A DNA stretch of 64,000 nucleotides from Gari tellinella (taxonomy: Eukaryota; Mollusca; Bivalvia; Cardiida; Psammobiidae): contig OV277872.1 of assembly GCA_922989275.2 (NCBI GenBank), positions 28,722,119-28,786,118 of the forward strand, written 5' to 3'. This document shows positions 55,701-63,798 of this stretch, one piece after another (positions within the stretch are counted from its first letter, which is position 1; each line of letters starts with the position of its first letter). Position numbers and translations under genes: made by a program. Under the pieces are notes generated by a model that saw only the letters and a program-made list of their open reading frames with translations, ran no database searches and had not been told where the DNA came from.

Positions 55701-57332
55701 AAGTCTTCCAGGTATTGTTCCAGTGACTTTTTTTTGTCTATAGTTTGTGATATAACATTTAATTTTCTGTTTTAAAATAAACTTTACAACTGTCAGAGCT
55801 GTTAAAGGCGAACAGTCGACGGAAACGCAACTGCCTATTCTACGATGGACCTATTTGCTTCCCTATATTTTGTGATAAAGCATTTTATTTGCTGTTAAAA
55901 ATAAAATTTTACAACAGCCAAACTTGTGAAAAGCGACCAATCAACGGAAACGCAGCTGCTTATTCCACGATAGACCTTTTTGCTGTCCTATATTTTGTTA
56001 TATACATGTAGCATTTTATTTGCTGTTAAACGCAACTTCTTATTCCGCGATGGAAATGATGTAGAAAACGTGTCAAAATTAATGTTCATTTACATGTACA
56101 TGTATTGGAACATTGCAAATGACTCTTCATTTGAACGCTTTAACCATTTGTGCCTCGATATTTCAATGAACTATCCATATATATGTACAGTGAAACCCAT
56201 CTAAACCGGACACGTGTGGAGACAAAATAATCGTCCGGTTTATAGTGTTTTCAAGTTAAGACGGTCTTTAACCAATTACCCCATAGCTTGCTTCTAGTAT
56301 GGAATATATCTGACCACTTAAACAAGGTTAAAAGGAAAGCATAATGCGTCTTAAGGCGCATTTTACTTTACTTTTAACCTGCTTTAACCCTTTACCTTAT
56401 AGAAGCGCCTTTTAGCGCATTCAGTTTATTCTTCCGCTGAAGAAAATAGTTCCAATTTAATCAGTCATGACCACATTTTACATGGAATATTTTCTTTATT
56501 CTAGCGCTGGATAGCTTAAAGTAGGCTGAAAGTAAAGTAGAATGTGCCTTAAGGCGCATTCTGCTTTACTTTCAACCTACTTTAAGTAGTCACAGTATCT
56601 TCAATACTAGAAACAATGCTATCAGGTAAAGGGTTAAGCTATCATATACGAGCAAAGAGAGATTACTTCTGATGATACATATTCATGAATGTATTTTCTT
56701 CAGTGAAGGAATAAATTAAGAGCTTAAAAATGCGTTTTATAGTGCACTAGATTAAAATAAAGAAGGGTTGGAAACGGGAACGAAGTTTTTGTTCGATTTA
56801 TATAGAATTCCGGTATAAAGAGGTTCCGGTTTGGAGGGGTTCCACTGTACTGTCAATACATCAAATCATTCTATATAAAACAGTGCTGACCCTTATGAGA
56901 CACCGCAAATCGCAGCTTCTCATCAGAGTCTGCTCTGTCTACTAATTCTATTTTTGTAGATGATAGTCTTAAATGCGTTAAAAGCGCGACTTGGCAAGAT
57001 TTTGCAAACAGTTCGATTTATATCCATGACAGTATCAAATAGGACTATTTTCTTCAAAGGAGGAATGGAATAAAGACGTAAAACGCATGTATGGGGATAT
57101 GGGTTAAACAAAATTCCAAATACATTTGTCATAACTTCAAGAACTACAGTTAAGTATTGTTTGTATCTTATTTCCAGATCGCAAACTAATTGTATCCCCT
57201 GTTGTCGTTGGCAACGTGAATCTCCAAGATGTCGGCTTCGACGGAATGCGGTCTCCGGGTTTCAATGCACCGATGTTCACGACTTACGGGGGCAAGAATG
57301 GCCTCCAACCACCCAACATAAAGAAATACTGA
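46751..57332 (+). CDS. Single-cadherin-repeat type I membrane protein (8 exons, 326 aa)
   Basis: Exons: 46751-46814, 47940-48080, 48413-48541, 51258-51401, 52599-52716, 54758-54868, 55593-55711 and 57178-57332 (TGA). Phases 1-1-1-1-2-2-1 all join; 981 nt. Residues 1-21 are a signal peptide (MKLNSPLLSLILASCLLSAI). Residues about 25-122 form a cadherin-like domain: TISVTL, TITYEV, RLDVEYG (LDYE position) and VLAIDSDASPSTGTVTVSF (A-x-D and terminal strand). Five N-glycosylation sequons lie here. A stalk with seven Thr (124-130) precedes the membrane helix, about 145-167 (LLAATAGVAAITI-ATCILLCW). The tail is basic then acidic, with a Cys cluster (CLPKSCPEYRDCRAS) and PPLPKPK, which could bind an SH3 or WW domain. 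Only one cadherin repeat and partial calcium motifs suggest an accessory adhesion or receptor protein; function is inferred. Confidence 0.85.
47253..47330 (+). repeat. tRNA-like sequence in intron 1
   Basis: A box TGGTCAAGTGG (47265-47275, consensus) and B box GTCCGAATC (47313-47321, one mismatch). Confidence 0.55.
48081..48165 (+). repeat. Repeated donor-like sequence after exon 2
   Basis: The donor context GGTAAGTCTTGGTAATTG (from 48080) recurs as GGTAAGTCTACGTAATTG about 67 bp downstream, so two similar 5' splice sites are present. Confidence 0.5.
48195..48312 (-). repeat. Family A MITE half, hairpin mostly deleted
   Basis: CAAATAGTTCGGAACTTGAT, then ACGCGTCCAAACGGTTTG and an A end AACGTCTTCTTTACTG/TA. 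Confidence 0.6.
48545..48798 (+). mobile_element. Family F hAT-like MITE on the exon 3 splice donor
   Basis: Ends GGGCTGCCATTTCTCC...ATGGCAGCCCTG. The 6 bp duplication CAGGTA at 48539-48544 and 48799-48804 is the exon 3 splice junction itself (CAG/GTA). Hp2 at 48605-48676. Confidence 0.85.
49617..49700. repeat. Hp3-type hairpin (family E piece)
   Basis: AAGCAACGTGAAAGTAAAAT pairs imperfectly with GTTTACTTTCACCTTGGCTT. Confidence 0.45.
49746..49966 (+). repeat. 111 bp recent tandem duplication
   Basis: The unit starting GCTATTCTCGAGGGGTTAAG occurs twice with about one mismatch. Each unit ends with GAATAAAGTATAACA. Confidence 0.9.
49967..50042 (+). repeat. LINE/SINE 3' tail with AAT microsatellite
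   Basis: GAACGCACAACTCCTGTGTG, GAGCGCTATATAAATCGGGT, then (AAT)n. Complement of 37175-37265. The duplicated 111 bp unit adjoins it and may belong to the same element. Confidence 0.65.
50847..51090 (+). repeat. Family D MITE, full length
   Basis: TTAA flanks (50843-50846, 51091-51094); ends CCCGTTACCCCATAGCC and ATAAGGGAAAGTG; Hp2 at 50892-50961. Confidence 0.85.
51098..51235 (-). repeat. Family A MITE piece before exon 4
   Basis: GCAAACGCATAGAAATTAGA and a shortened Hp1 (CAAACAGTTTGGAGTCTGAT/CTGGCTCCAAATGGTG), ending 23 bp before exon 4. Confidence 0.6.
51402..52440. other. Intron 4, no clear repeat
   Basis: No exon or TIR recognised; ordinary AT-rich intron. Confidence 0.35.
52450..52571 (+). 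repeat. Family E MITE, right end
   Basis: TAGTGGTCGTAATAGAGAGG occurs and is repeated as TGTGGTCGTAATACAGAGGT, ending TTTTTCTG/TA. It lies 27 bp before exon 5. Confidence 0.65.
52726..53090 (+). mobile_element. 365 bp foldback element on the exon 5 splice donor
   Basis: Flanked by a 9 bp direct repeat GTAAGTTAC (52717-52725 and 53091-53099); the first copy is the exon 5 donor. The ends are imperfect inverted repeats (ATTCGGCCCG...TATGAC, and inverted TTTTCGGCGCG...TATGAC). The right part has long G runs. A 9 bp duplication fits MULE-type elements. Confidence 0.7.
53024..53079 (+). other. G-run tract, possible G-quadruplex
   Basis: At least four runs of 4 or more G (GGGGGG, GGGGGGGGGG, GGGGGG, GGGGGGG) within 56 bases, in an intron on the transcribed RNA sense. 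Confidence 0.6.
53167..53648. mobile_element. 482 bp TIR element nested in F, with tRNA-like module
   Basis: Ends AGGCTCGCAACCGGAT and, inverted, AGGGACTCGCAACCGGAT. Target duplication TTAAAG (53161-53166, 53649-53654). It holds a tRNA-like sequence. Confidence 0.75.
53262..53345 (-). repeat. tRNA-like sequence inside the nested element
   Basis: Minus strand A-box-like TAGCCGCGTGG and B-box-like GTTTGAATC, each one mismatch from consensus. The long spacing resembles a class II (Ser/Leu) tRNA variable arm. Confidence 0.5.
53912..54239 (-). repeat. Family B MITE, reversed
   Basis: TA flanks; ends CAGCGCTCCCTCTCTGCAAC and GAGAGGGAACGATG; Hp1 at 54078-54146. Confidence 0.8.
54310..54743 (-). 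repeat. Family A MITE (outer), split by a second A
   Basis: Hp1 at 54367-54432 and GCATAAACGCATTTA, then the insertion, then ACAGAATAACGTTTTCTCCA to the end. The outer terminus lies 14 bp before exon 6 and supplies part of its pyrimidine tract. Confidence 0.7.
54468..54713 (+). repeat. Family A MITE (inner)
   Basis: 246 bp with TA flanks inside the older A; ends CAGTGGAGAATCTGTTATTC and CAGATTCTCCACTG; Hp1 at 54531-54598. Confidence 0.85.
55140..55318 (+). repeat. Family C MITE, left end lost
   Basis: Hp1 variant at 55168-55211 (GGTCCTCATCAGACGCCGCG and complement) and right end GCGGTGAAGGGG before TAAA. Confidence 0.65.
55366..55569 (+). repeat. Family E MITE, full length, before exon 7
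   Basis: TA flanks; ends CAGTAGAACCTCTCTATTAC and complement; Hp3 at 55437-55502 is a perfect palindrome around CAGAAAGCTCCTGTAGGAGC. It ends 23 bp before exon 7. Confidence 0.9.
55757..56035 (+). repeat. About 125 bp tandem duplication in intron 7
   Basis: GGAAACGCAACTGCCTATTC and CCCTATATTTTGTGATAAAG recur as GGAAACGCAGCTGCTTATTC and TCCTATATTTTGTTATATAC. Confidence 0.7.
56272..56755 (+). repeat. Family D MITE (outer of the pair)
   Basis: TTAA then CCAATTACCCCATAGC; its Hp2 ends CCTGCTTTAA, where D2 is inserted; it resumes GCTATCATATACGAGC to about TTTTATAGTGCAC. Confidence 0.7.
56388..56633 (+). repeat. Family D MITE (inner)
   Basis: TTAA flanks (56384-56387, 56634-56637), ends CCCTTTACCTTATAG and CTATCAGGTAAAGGG, Hp2 at 56515-56587. 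Inserted into the TTAA within D1's hairpin. Confidence 0.85.
56885..57110. repeat. Hp1-variant and D fragments
   Basis: GACCCTTATGAGACACCGCA...TCATCAGAGTC and later TTCTTCAAAGGAGGAATGGA to GGGGATATGGGTTAA. Confidence 0.5.
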
Positions 57333-57372
57333 AATGTTCGTCCCTTTTTTGACCTTTAAGAGGCATTCGCTA

Positions 57373-57618
57373 CAGTGGAGAATCTGTTATTCTTTCCCAA
57401 TAAACGCGTTTACGCTAAAACTATTATTTCCATTACAAACAGTTTGGAGCCAGATCAGACGCTGGGTAACCCGGCGTCTGATCAGGCTCCAAACTGTTTG
57501 CCACCAAGATAAACAAGAATTATCAGAATTGTCCAAAAGTTGTACTTTTCTACGTTTTAGTGCTTTGCGTTTGCGTACGTTTGCGTTTAAACGGGAAAGA
57601 ATAACAGATTCTGCACTG
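57373..57618 (+). repeat. Family A MITE in the 3' UTR
   Basis: TA flanks; 246 bp; ends CAGTGGAGAATCTGTTATTC and CAGATTCTGCACTG; Hp1 at 57437-57502. It starts 40 bp after the cadherin-like gene's stop codon. Confidence 0.85.
57399..57404 (+). terminator. Poly(A) signal AATAAA supplied by the A MITE
   Basis: First AATAAA after the stop codon at 57330-57332; it is a fixed part of the A sequence (CCCAATAAACGCG). Confidence 0.45.
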
Positions 57619-57811
57619 TACGGTGAGGATTGTCTTGAATGAGTCGACTGTATAAGAATCTTAGATGAACCAACATGTCTAAAACAAAGATACTCTGTCA
57701 AGGGACGGAGTAGAAAGAGCGATCGAAAAATCTGAAAACCTAAGATTGGGTGATTTTCCTTGAGATACTTTTTCATACCAATCATATTTGTTTTATGTCA
57801 TGTGCACGATA

Positions 57812-58008
57812 CAGTGGAGAATGTGTTATTTATTCCCAATAAACGCGTTTACGCTAAAACGTATATTTCCACTGCAAACAGTTTGAAGCCAGATCAGACG
57901 CCGGGTAACCCGGTGTCTGATCAGGATCCAAACTGTTTGCGCCTCAGATCAAAATGAATTGTAAGAGATATCTAAAAATAGACATTTTCTACGTTTTAGT
58001 GCTCGTGT
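57812..58008 (+). repeat. Family A MITE, right end lost
   Basis: After TA, CAGTGGAGAATGTGTTATTT; Hp1 at 57876-57941; stops after CTACGTTTTAGTGCT. Confidence 0.75.
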
Positions 58009-58040
58009 TATGCCTGTGGCCACGTTCTAAGTTGGGGATC

Positions 58041-58397
58041 TAAAAACAAAGAGTTGAACCTTTTCAAGCTTGTTTAATATTCACAGTCTTAGTGGAATAT
58101 TTTTCTCTAGACTGTCTACTAAACAGTTATTAATTAAAACGAGCATGCACGGTGTTATTTACGCAATTAAAGATTATTATATTTACTAAAAGAAAGGTAT
58201 ACTTAATATGTAACCTTAATTCAGAATAAGGAATTAACATATATACTAAACTATTAACATAAACTAAACTCCAAAATGCAGAAATTACCTAAATAAATGT
58301 ATAAGAACTTAAACTTAACTAAAAACAAAGAGTTGAACCTTTTCAAGCTTCTTTAATATTCACAGTCTTAGTGTAATATATTTCTGTAGACTGTGTC
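58041..58397 (+). repeat. Direct repeat pair, about 78 bp
   Basis: TAAAAACAAAGAGTTGAACC to AGACTGT occurs at 58041-58118 and 58320-58397 with a few mismatches. Confidence 0.75.
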
Positions 58398-58809
58398 TTG
58401 AAGGTTCAGTATATAGCAATTACATTTCGAGATGCTGACCAATCAACAGCTGATCAATTAATTAGAGGCGTGTTAAACCTGTATTTTTACTTGTCGAATT
58501 AACCACATTGACCAATGGACAAGAGTTCTGTGATGGAAGGGACTTTATCAAACAGCCACGAAGCATTTAATCAAGATTAATTGCTACTGACCAGTTGAAT
58601 TAAAAGCCGGTCTGCTACAAAAACGACACTCACAGAGCTCGTTAGTTCTAATCTGTTTAACGACATTGACTAATGCACACATTTATTATGATAAATTGCA
58701 ACTGACCAATTGAATTAAATGTACCCATTACAAGAACAACAAGGAGCTCGGCGTCTCTAAACCTGCTTTACCATTTTCCCACATAGACGGTGAGAACTAT
58801 TTGGTTTAC
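58398..58809. other. No clear feature
   Basis: Contains two similar AATTGCTACTGACCAGTTGA / AATTGCAACTGACCAATTGA phrases near 58580 and 58693; otherwise nothing. Confidence 0.35.
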
Positions 58810-58914
58810 CCTTAATAATTGCAAAACGCAAAAATGCTGAATTTCTACAGCACAACACTATGCGTTTGCGTTTCGTTTGCGTTTAAACGGGAAAGAATAA
58901 CGTTATCTCCACTG
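58810..58914 (+). repeat. Family A MITE, right end only
   Basis: From TTGCAAAACGCAAAAATG to GAATAACGTTATCTCCACTG/TA. Confidence 0.6.
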
Positions 58915-59146
58915 TAACAATACATATTTACTAATCCATCACCTGGCATATATACAAAGTATGAAAACCTGAAATAAGACAAAAATGGAAGGTGACAACT
59001 GGCATAATGGGTTAAAGGTTATATTGTCTTTACGGGCTAAAAAGAATTTCGTTTAGATCTAGTGTCAGAAATTTGCTTTTTCTTTGATTATTTTCTTGTG
59101 TACCTTTTCTAAAAACGCCATTGGTTTCCAATCTCTTTTAAGGAAA

Positions 59147-59392
59147 CCCATTACATCATAGCATGTTTCTGGTTTTCAAGACAGGTGATCAATAAAGCAG
59201 GTTAAAAGTGAAGCAGAATTCGCCATGAGGCGAATTCTGCTTTACTTTCAGCCTGCTTTAAGCCCCCATCTGCTGGGATAAAACACTCCTATGGTATAGG
59301 GATCTATATGTATATTCATGACTGAGTAAATTGAAAATATTTTCTTCAGTGGAGAAATAATTTAAATACGCTAAAAGGCGATTCTATGGGTG
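59147..59392 (+). repeat. Family D MITE
   Basis: Left end CCCATTACATCATAGC; Hp2 at 59193-59262 with changed tip (TTCGCCATGAGGCGAA); decayed right end. Confidence 0.7.
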
Positions 59393-59434
59393 AAAGAATT
59401 GACAAATTCAGTGCATTACTTCCATCTGCTTTAA

Positions 59435-59679
59435 CCCTTTCCCCCATAGAAGCGACTTTTAGCACATTCATTTTATTCATCCGCTGAAGAAAATAGTTCC
59501 AAATTATACCGTAATGAATATGTGTCATATTTAATACTTTCCTTGTTCTAGCAGTAAATAGCTTAAAGCAGGCTGAAAGTAAAGCAGAATGCGCCTCAGG
59601 ACGCATTCTGCTTTACTTTCAACCTGCTTTAAGTAGTCACATATCTTCAATACTAGAAACAATGATATCAGGTAAAGGG
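59435..59679 (+). repeat. Family D MITE, full length
   Basis: TTAA flanks (59431-59434, 59680-59683); ends CCCTTTCCCCCATAG and TATCAGGTAAAGGG; Hp2 at 59560-59632. Confidence 0.85.
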
Positions 59680-59744
59680 TTAAGCAATTGTTGCCAATGT
59701 CACATTTACTGATTTAGTTTTGAAAAAAAAAATATCTGAGGGGC

Positions 59745-59848
59745 AAAATGTTTAGATCCTGACTCTAAGCTTTAGTTGCATAGGAAATAGTAATGTTTTT
59801 TAAGTGTAAACACAATCTTTGGGAATTAATAAGCTATTCTCCAGTGTA
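59745..59848 (-). repeat. Family A MITE, decayed half
   Basis: GCAAAATGTTTAGATCCTGA to GAATTAATAAGCTATTCTCC. Confidence 0.4.
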
Positions 59849-59950
59849 TAAGAACTATACTACCAAAAATATGTTGTGTGAATTTCTATCCAGTAAATTT
59901 GTTATTTATGTACTTTTAATAAAATAAATAAATGGAACTTATCAGCGTTT

Positions 59951-60215
59951 TGTTGATTGATTGATCGATTGATTGACTGATTGATGTTCGGGTCGATGAA
60001 CGTGTATTAAAGACTGGATGGACGAATGTGTGGATGGGTGGATGGATTGATGTATTGATATATGGATGTTTGGATGGATGGATGGATCGATCGATCGATG
60101 AAAGAATGGATAGATGATTGAGTGACGGGATGGATGGATTGGTGGATCAAACGGTGGATAGATCGATGACTTGTAGGGATGGAAATCTGAGCGGATGGTT
60201 GGATGGATTAACTAA
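59951..60215. repeat. GATG/GATT tetranucleotide repeat
   Basis: Interrupted GATTGATTGATCGATTG and GGATGGATGGATGG runs. Confidence 0.85.
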
Positions 60216-60226
60216 GTTATGCTAGT

Positions 60227-60588
60227 GACACATCTCCCTCTCTAAAACGGCCCTCCAAACAACGGTTCCCTCGTAACAACGATTATTGCCGTTGTTCCTT
60301 AAACAATATAATTATGTCCAACCTTTTCACGACTGCAATAAAGTGTACTTAAAAATGCCGTCTGCTGTTTTTTTTTCTCAAATTTACTTGACAGAAATAA
60401 AACCCATAATGACGAGTGGCAAACAGCTTGAATCCAGATCAGACACCGCGTTTACGCGGGATCTGATCTGGATTTTAACTGTTTGTAAATGTTAGACAAT
60501 TTCTATACCTACATCAACCCCCTCCGAACAACGCACATAGTTGGTGTCTTCCATTGGGTGTCGTTGTAGAGAGAGAGAGAGAGCGCTG
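60227..60588 (-). repeat. Family B MITE, reversed
   Basis: Left end CACATCTCCCTCTCTAAAAC; Hp1 at 60419-60486; right end with an expanded GA run then GCGCTG/TA. Confidence 0.75.
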
Positions 60589-60589
60589 T

Positions 60590-60890
60590 ACATGTATGTG
60601 CATTGGCAAGAAAACGATTGCCCTATGTAAACAGTTCAGGGCGCAGTACTTCTTTGACATTTGAAAGGTATTGTTAAAACAACACGTAATAGTAAATAGA
60701 CTCAGTCAATGAATTGGGAACTTGAATTTCCAATTCATGTTTCTCCTACTTGGGTGTTGTTTTAGAGTTGTATCACTGTACACAATATCGGTATAATCAA
60801 AGACAATAGAAATGACTGAACCAAATCAGGTTAAATGTATCAACTATCAGCTAAATTACCCTTTCACTGCCACATTTTTCGTGAGATGTT
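60590..60890. other. No clear feature
   Basis: Short MITE-like scraps only. Confidence 0.3.
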
Positions 60891-60892
60891 TA

Positions 60893-61097
60893 CCCCTTCA
60901 CCGTCCCATTGTCGTCTGCTTCAATTTTGTTGTCTGCATGTCGTTTCAAAGTTAAAAAAATAAGGCAGTTTGACTGAAGAAATTTCAAAACGAGTGTCAA
61001 ACAGTTTGGATCCTGATCAGACGCCGCGTAACGCGGCGCCTGATCAGGATCCAAACTGTTTGAAACGCGCTTTTATGCGTAATTGAAAATGAAAGGG
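60893..61097 (+). repeat. Family C MITE, full length, perfect Hp1
   Basis: Ends CCCCTTCACCGTCCCATTGT and GAAAATGAAAGGG before TTAA; Hp1 at 60999-61062 is almost perfectly palindromic. Confidence 0.85.
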
Positions 61098-61214
61098 TTA
61101 AGACAAGAGTTTCAAATACCAAACAATGAGAGACGCTATTCTGTCCTATTGAAAGAAACGACACATAATCTTAATAAAATGAAATGTAGAAAACGAAAGA
61201 TTTTTTAAAAGAAT

Positions 61215-61370
61215 TATCACGATGTATTTGTTTCTGAGTGGCAAACAGTTTGGAACCAGGTCAGACTCTGGATTTCGGGGGGTCTGACATGGCTTTTAAC
61301 TATTAAAATGGAAATGATTGTTCTAGCTCAAAGGCACCTGATCAGGTTCAAATCTGTTTGCCACTCAGAA
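61215..61370. repeat. Decayed Hp1 and family A debris
   Basis: GGCAAACAGTTTGGAACCAG and ATCAGGTTCAAATCTGTTTG in broken A context. Confidence 0.45.
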
Positions 61371-61490
61371 AATAATGAATCGTACGACAACGTAAATTTC
61401 CTTATTGTATTGCAATGTGATTGCGTTTCTCAGACCCATGAAACAGCTAGCTTAAAGCAAGAGGAACATAAAGCAGATACATTATTTTAA

Positions 61491-61695
61491 CCCTTTTACT
61501 CTCAATGACGTCATAAAGCACATTTCCAAACACTTTTGATCCTCATCAGACGCCGCGTTACGCGGCGTCTGATGAGGATCAAAACTGTTTGCCACTTCTT
61601 TTGAAATTGCGTCAGTTGTACTGCCTTTAATCTAACGTTGAACCGATATTGCAGACAACAATATTGAAGCAGACAACACAATGGCGGTGAAGGGG
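61491..61695 (+). repeat. Family C MITE, full length
   Basis: TTAA then CCCTTTTACTCTCAATG; ends ATGGCGGTGAAGGGG; Hp1 at 61529-61592 (GATCCTCATCAGACGCCGCG and complement). Its hairpin lies near the left end, unlike 60893-61097. Confidence 0.8.
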
Positions 61696-62067
61696 TAAAA
61701 ACCTCACGATAATTTTGATCATGAAAGGATTAATGCTAATTGAATATCTTTTATTCAAATCCAAAACAAAAGGTTTGAAAACCTTAACTGACAGATTTAC
61801 GATACTTGTTCAATCGAAACAAGTCAGCTTCTAAAATTAGATTTAAAAGAAAGTACATGATTGTGTACACTACCGGTAACTGTCATTTAAAAAGCATAAA
61901 ATGGAATATAGCAGGATCAGACAATGGAAAACATATAACATTCTTTCCCAATAAACGCGTTTATTCTTATACACTTATTTCCGTTGCAAATCGTTTTGAG
62001 CCATATCAAAAACAAATTGCGTTTAACCCTTCAATGATCAAATTTATTCTGAGATTTTTAAATGTAC

Positions 62068-62255
62068 CCCTTCACCGCCATATTGTCGTCTGCTTCAATA
62101 TTGTTGTCGGAAAAAACGTTTCAAAGTTAGATTTAAGCCGGTATTACTGAAGTAATTTTAAAACGAGTGGCAAACAGTTGATCTTTTCGCGGCGTCATAT
62201 CAGGATCAAAATTGTTTGTAAAATGCGCTTTATGACCTCATTGAAATTGAAAGGG
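62068..62255 (+). repeat. Family C MITE with partly deleted Hp1
   Basis: Ends CCCCTTCACCGCCATATTGT and GAAATTGAAAGGG before TTAA; the left hairpin arm is mostly missing. Confidence 0.75.
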
Positions 62256-62291
62256 TTAAGCAGGGGCCTAATTGATTGCCATCCAAATTAA

Positions 62292-62497
62292 CCCTTAGCC
62301 TGCCACTCACGACTATAGCTCCATATGCAAACATCTTGGATCCGGATGAGACGCCGAGTAACTCGGTGTCTCATCCGGATCCAAGCTGTTTGACACTCGG
62401 ACAACATTTTCAGCAATTTTGTGCAACTTTGAAGCACTTTGAAACTTGAAGCAGACGAGAAATATAGCAGACGACAATTTATTTGGCGGGCTAAGGG
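62292..62497 (+). mobile_element. Family J MITE carrying Hp1
   Basis: TTAA flanks (62288-62291, 62498-62501); ends CCCTTAGCCTGCCA and TGGCGGGCTAAGGG, unlike family C; Hp1 at 62325-62391 with arms GGATCCGGATGAGACGCCGA. Confidence 0.85.
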
Positions 62498-62586
62498 TTA
62501 ACATTAAACGTCATGTTTTTAAGAAAGATATTTAAAAGATATTGCATTTTGGCGCTTTAGAACGAATTACGTCTTCACCATTGTTA

Positions 62587-62834
62587 CAGTAGAGAATAAC
62601 TTATTCTGTCCCAATAAACGTGTTTGTGCTAAACAATCATGTCCATCGCAAACAGTTAAGGGCCAGATCAAACGCCGGGTAACCCGTCGTCTGATCAGTC
62701 TCTAATCCTTTTGCAACTCAGGTTAAAATTAATCCTATTTTTTCTCGTTATCTAAAGTTGACCTTTTCATATTTTCTGCAATGCGTTTGCGTTTCGTTTG
62801 CGTTTAAACGGGGAAGAATAAGGCATTACCTACT
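62587..62834 (+). repeat. Family A MITE, decayed hairpin
   Basis: After TA, CAGTAGAGAATAACTTATTC; Hp1 remnant at 62649-62711; right end AATAAGGCATTACCTACTA. Confidence 0.7.
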
Positions 62835-62950
62835 ATACTTGATACACACCTTTTCACTGCTTCAAACAATAGAAACATAAAGAACATTGATTAAGTGGAA
62901 CGACGCGTTTAATTGGGTTAGTTTCATGTTTTAAAGCGGCTAGGATTTCA

Positions 62951-63140
62951 GTTCGAGTCTAGTCCGTTGTTTAGTTTAAGTACTAAAATATACAAACACT
63001 TGTGTTGGACCTGATAGAATTTTTAGAGGCCGCTCTATTGATATGTATGTTTTCTATTTGTATAAATGTTAATGCTGTCCACGGTAGTGGACCTTATACA
63101 GATATATTTCAATAAAGTTTCAAAGTTTCAAAGTTTCAAA
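62951..63140 (+). repeat. Retroelement 3' end with octamer tail
   Basis: B-box-like GTTCGAGTC at 62951-62959, then unique sequence ending AATAAAGTTTCAAAGTTTCA with repeated TTTCAAAG. It looks like a SINE or LINE 3' end; no good A box was found. Confidence 0.45.
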
Positions 63141-63250
63141 GAGTGTCAGTGTGTCATCGGAATGTGTTACCATGGTATAATGTTATTACGTTAACAACAC
63201 CAATTTGGCAGAACTTATTGAACAAAAAAAGTGGAGACCACTCAGAGGAG

Positions 63251-63305
63251 ATGGATTGGACCTTCATCGCCATCGCAGTTATCTGCGGGACGACATATGT
63301 GTTAG
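63251..63305 (+). CDS. Signal-peptide first exon of an off-window gene
   Basis: ATG GAT TGG and on gives MDWTFIAIAVICGTTYVL, a typical signal peptide, then a phase-1 donor G/GTAAAC. The layout (short signal exon, phase 1) equals exon 1 of the cadherin-like gene 6 kb upstream, so a related tandem gene is possible. No second exon is visible before the window ends. Confidence 0.6.
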
Positions 63306-63322
63306 GTAAACTTTTATCTTGA

Positions 63323-63567
63323 CCCATTACCCCATAAATATGCCTTTTCACGCCTTTAATGTATTCCTCCACTGAGAAAAATAATTCCACTTTATACAGT
63401 CATGCGTATGCAGCATTAGAAGTGTCCTCTATATTCAAGCAGATTATAGCTTAAAGCAGGCTGAAAGTAAAGCAAAATGCGCCTGAATGCGCATTTTGCT
63501 TTCATTTCAATATGCTTTAAGTGGTTACCTATCTTCAAAAGGATAAACAGGCTATGGGGTAAAAGGG
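63323..63567 (+). repeat. Family D MITE, 17 bp after a splice donor
   Basis: Left flank TTGA, right flank TTAA; ends CCCATTACCCCATAAAT and GGCTATGGGGTAAAAGGG; Hp2 at 63451-63521. Confidence 0.85.
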
Positions 63568-63798
63568 TTAAAGTTTAAAATACAGTGGACAATATGTCAT
63601 CTATTGTAAGGCAGTGGACGTCTTTAATGTGTAGTCCTTATTCAGCCCATTGATCAGGGTCTGAACAGTTTGCCATTTTTAATATACATGTTTATGTATT
63701 GATAAAACCAACCCATAATACAGTCTTCAAATAGACTAGACTAAATCGGAAATTGGAATTTTCCATAAAAAAGTTAAGTGGTGAGTGAGTGCAATTAT

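Larger units (their letters stand above)
56188..56847. mobile_element. pogo/Tigger-like element containing two D MITEs
   Basis: TA flanks; ends CAGTGAAACCCATCTAAACC and, inverted, CAGTGGAACCCCTCCAAACC, typical of pogo-type Tc1-mariner termini. No transposase. Its interior is mostly the nested D pair. Confidence 0.8.

Noticed and set aside
57812..58914. Family A element split by a solo LTR (TGTT...AACA)
   Set aside because: The two A pieces do not join exactly, no target duplication was found, and the right piece seems to come from another A copy.
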